From Clostridiales bacterium (lineage in GTDB: Bacteria > Bacillota > Clostridia > Christensenellales > CAG-138), in assembly GCA_004556165.1 (NCBI GenBank), contig SFIR01000007.1:14765-78764 (forward strand): a stretch of DNA of 64,000 bases, written 5' to 3'. Below are positions 63,309 to 64,000 of this stretch, piece by piece. Numbering within the stretch: the first letter of the stretch is position 1; each line of letters begins with the position of its first letter. The notes below the pieces were generated by a model. It ran no database searches. It was not told the origin of the DNA and saw only the letters and a list, made by a program, of their open reading frames with translations. The position numbers and the translations under genes were made by a program.

Positions 63309-63401
63309 TTACATCATATATAATAAACGGTACGAACAAAGCGCGCATATCACAAGACAAGAACAGCCACAGCAGTGCGAACTACTGTGACTGTAAACCA
63401 T
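63309..63401 (-). CDS. Possible 30-residue cysteine-rich peptide
   Basis: ATG at 63401 (minus strand) after GGGGA reads MVYSHSSSHCCGCSC, then LVICALCSYRLLYMM and TAA; six cysteines in 30 residues. The coding stretch contains a 12-bp stem (two G-U pairs on this strand) around TTCGCA, so it may be a non-coding hairpin instead. I recognise no family. Low confidence. Confidence 0.2.
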   Translation of the reverse strand: MVYSHSSSHCCGCSCLVICALCSYRLLYMM

Positions 63402-63724
63402 AATATAATCCCCGCGCATTTACACGGGTGCTCATAAGAAAGTAATTGAAAAAATTACGATTATGGCATCTGTCAGACGGGGTTGGTAAACGAGATAACG
63501 GGTATTCGGTGAAAGCCGAGTACCTGTTATTTTTTTTGCCTGTGTGTGGAAGCAATAGATTTATTCACATTTTTCGTGTATAATTAACTCATATCTTTCC
63601 TATCCTTTCCATTCCGAGATTTTTTCAAAAAATCTCAAAAAATTTTGCAAACATTGGAACAATTCACCCTTTCTCATGCCATATATAGTAGAGGGCTATT
63701 TCAAAACGATTGGAGGTGACGCTT
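63402..63724. other. Intergenic stretch with several hairpins before the last gene
   Basis: Holds a -10-like TATAAT (63404-63409, plus strand, poor -35), a small stem GTAATT/AATTAC, the strong terminator at 63495-63537, another TATAAT near 63577, and a perfect inverted repeat GAGATTTTTT/AAAAAATCTC at 63616-63636. The stretch 63416-63537 could be a small RNA ending at the terminator; no convincing -35 supports it. Confidence 0.4.
63495..63537 (+). terminator. Strong Rho-independent terminator without an obvious gene upstream
   Basis: ATAACGGGTATTCGG (63495-63509) pairs with CCGAGTACCTGTTAT (63516-63530), 15 pairs with two G-U, loop of six, then seven T. No plus-strand gene lies within 1.4 kb upstream. 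Confidence 0.85.
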
Positions 63725-64000
63725 ATGGAGAAGCGGAAAAGCCCAAAAGGATTCATCGTGGTGCTGCCCGGTGAGATCATCGAAATACCGCAGGACAGCG
63801 ATAAATCGTGGCTGACCCTGTTTTACAGCTTACCAAGAGAGCTTGCAGAAAAGTGGAAGCCCGCTTATGATCTGCCCCGCTGCCCCTATGAGGTACTACG
63901 GACGGACAAGTATGACCACATCGTATGTGATGATATGTTCAAGCTGCTTGTGTGGGACTGCTACGCATGGAGCGCATGGCAGTTTTTCCAAGTGAAAGAC
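63725..64000 (+). CDS. Unknown protein, N-terminal part (runs off the window)
   Basis: GGAGGTGAC precedes ATG 63725. The 92 visible codons are open to the end of the window: MEKRKSPKGFIVVLPGEIIE, then PQDSDKSWLTLFYSLPREL and CPYEVLRTDKYDHIVCDDMF, ending WSAWQFFQVKD. No signal peptide or membrane helix is visible. I do not recognise a family. Its neighbourhood looks accessory. Confidence 0.6.
   Translation, partial: MEKRKSPKGFIVVLPGEIIEIPQDSDKSWLTLFYSLPRELAEKWKPAYDLPRCPYEVLRTDKYDHIVCDDMFKLLVWDCYAWSAWQFFQVKD

Overview
The window comes from a spore-forming anaerobic member of the Bacillota, class Clostridia. The evidence is the sporulation sigma factor SigG, a single-chain pyruvate:ferredoxin oxidoreductase, zinc-ribbon forms of ribosomal proteins S14, S4, L24 and L36, strong GGAGG ribosome binding sites, sigma-A promoters of the TTGACA-N17-TATAAT type, and several small families common in gut clostridia (DUF6273, DUF4261, DUF2500). 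I cannot place it more precisely from sequence alone. Almost all of the window is core chromosome. The last kilobase and the stretch after the tRNA cluster look accessory.

Layout. 1-5.1 kb: an incomplete AI-2E-type transporter and a uridine kinase on the minus strand, divergent from secA and serS. 5.3-22.0 kb: a nearly continuous S10-spc-alpha ribosomal superoperon (rpsJ to rplO, secY, adk, map, a KOW protein, infA, rpmJ, rpsM, rpsK, rpsD, rpoA, rplQ), with a structured leader before rpsJ and a second, 412-nt structured leader before rpsM. 22.4-23.9 kb: an orphan BlaI/MecI repressor and sigG on the minus strand. 24.1-33.0 kb: a two-domain nucleoside kinase, a membrane DUF6273 protein, then recF-gyrB-gyrA. 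33.1-34.1 kb: eight tRNA genes (Arg, His, Gln, Lys, Leu, Gly, Gly, Gly). 34.2-37.4 kb: two acetyltransferases behind a deleted HAD-like gene, a DUF4261 protein and a lipoprotein polysaccharide deacetylase. 37.7-38.9 kb: methionine gamma-lyase. 39.1-50.4 kb: purE-purC-purF-purM-purN-purO-like-AICAR transformylase-purD-purL. 50.5-54.0 kb: nifJ, convergent with purL. 54.3-62.1 kb: a lipoprotein, a rubredoxin-like remnant, a CCA-adding-type enzyme, a SpoU methyltransferase, a Ppx/GppA phosphatase, two poorly known proteins and a PHP phosphoesterase. 62.2-64 kb: a frameshifted lipoprotein, a stretch with several hairpins, and the start of an unknown gene.

How it works together. The first 33 kb supplies translation, transcription (rpoA), protein export (secA, secY), protein maturation (map) and DNA topology (gyrase). 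The pur cluster carries most steps from PRPP to IMP. The last two steps are done by two separate proteins, an AICAR transformylase and a PurO-type cyclohydrolase, instead of bifunctional PurH. No purK, purB or purA lies here. NifJ links pyruvate to ferredoxin and acetyl-CoA.

I found no CRISPR array, prophage, insertion sequence or convincing new defence system. The observations most worth checking are: two tRNA-Gly-linked hairpins whose arms differ by compensatory changes; the long leader before rpsM; a rubredoxin-like remnant with its own promoter and terminator; a sigma-G-like promoter before sigG; the split PurH pair; and the decayed reading frames at 34.3 and 63.0 kb.
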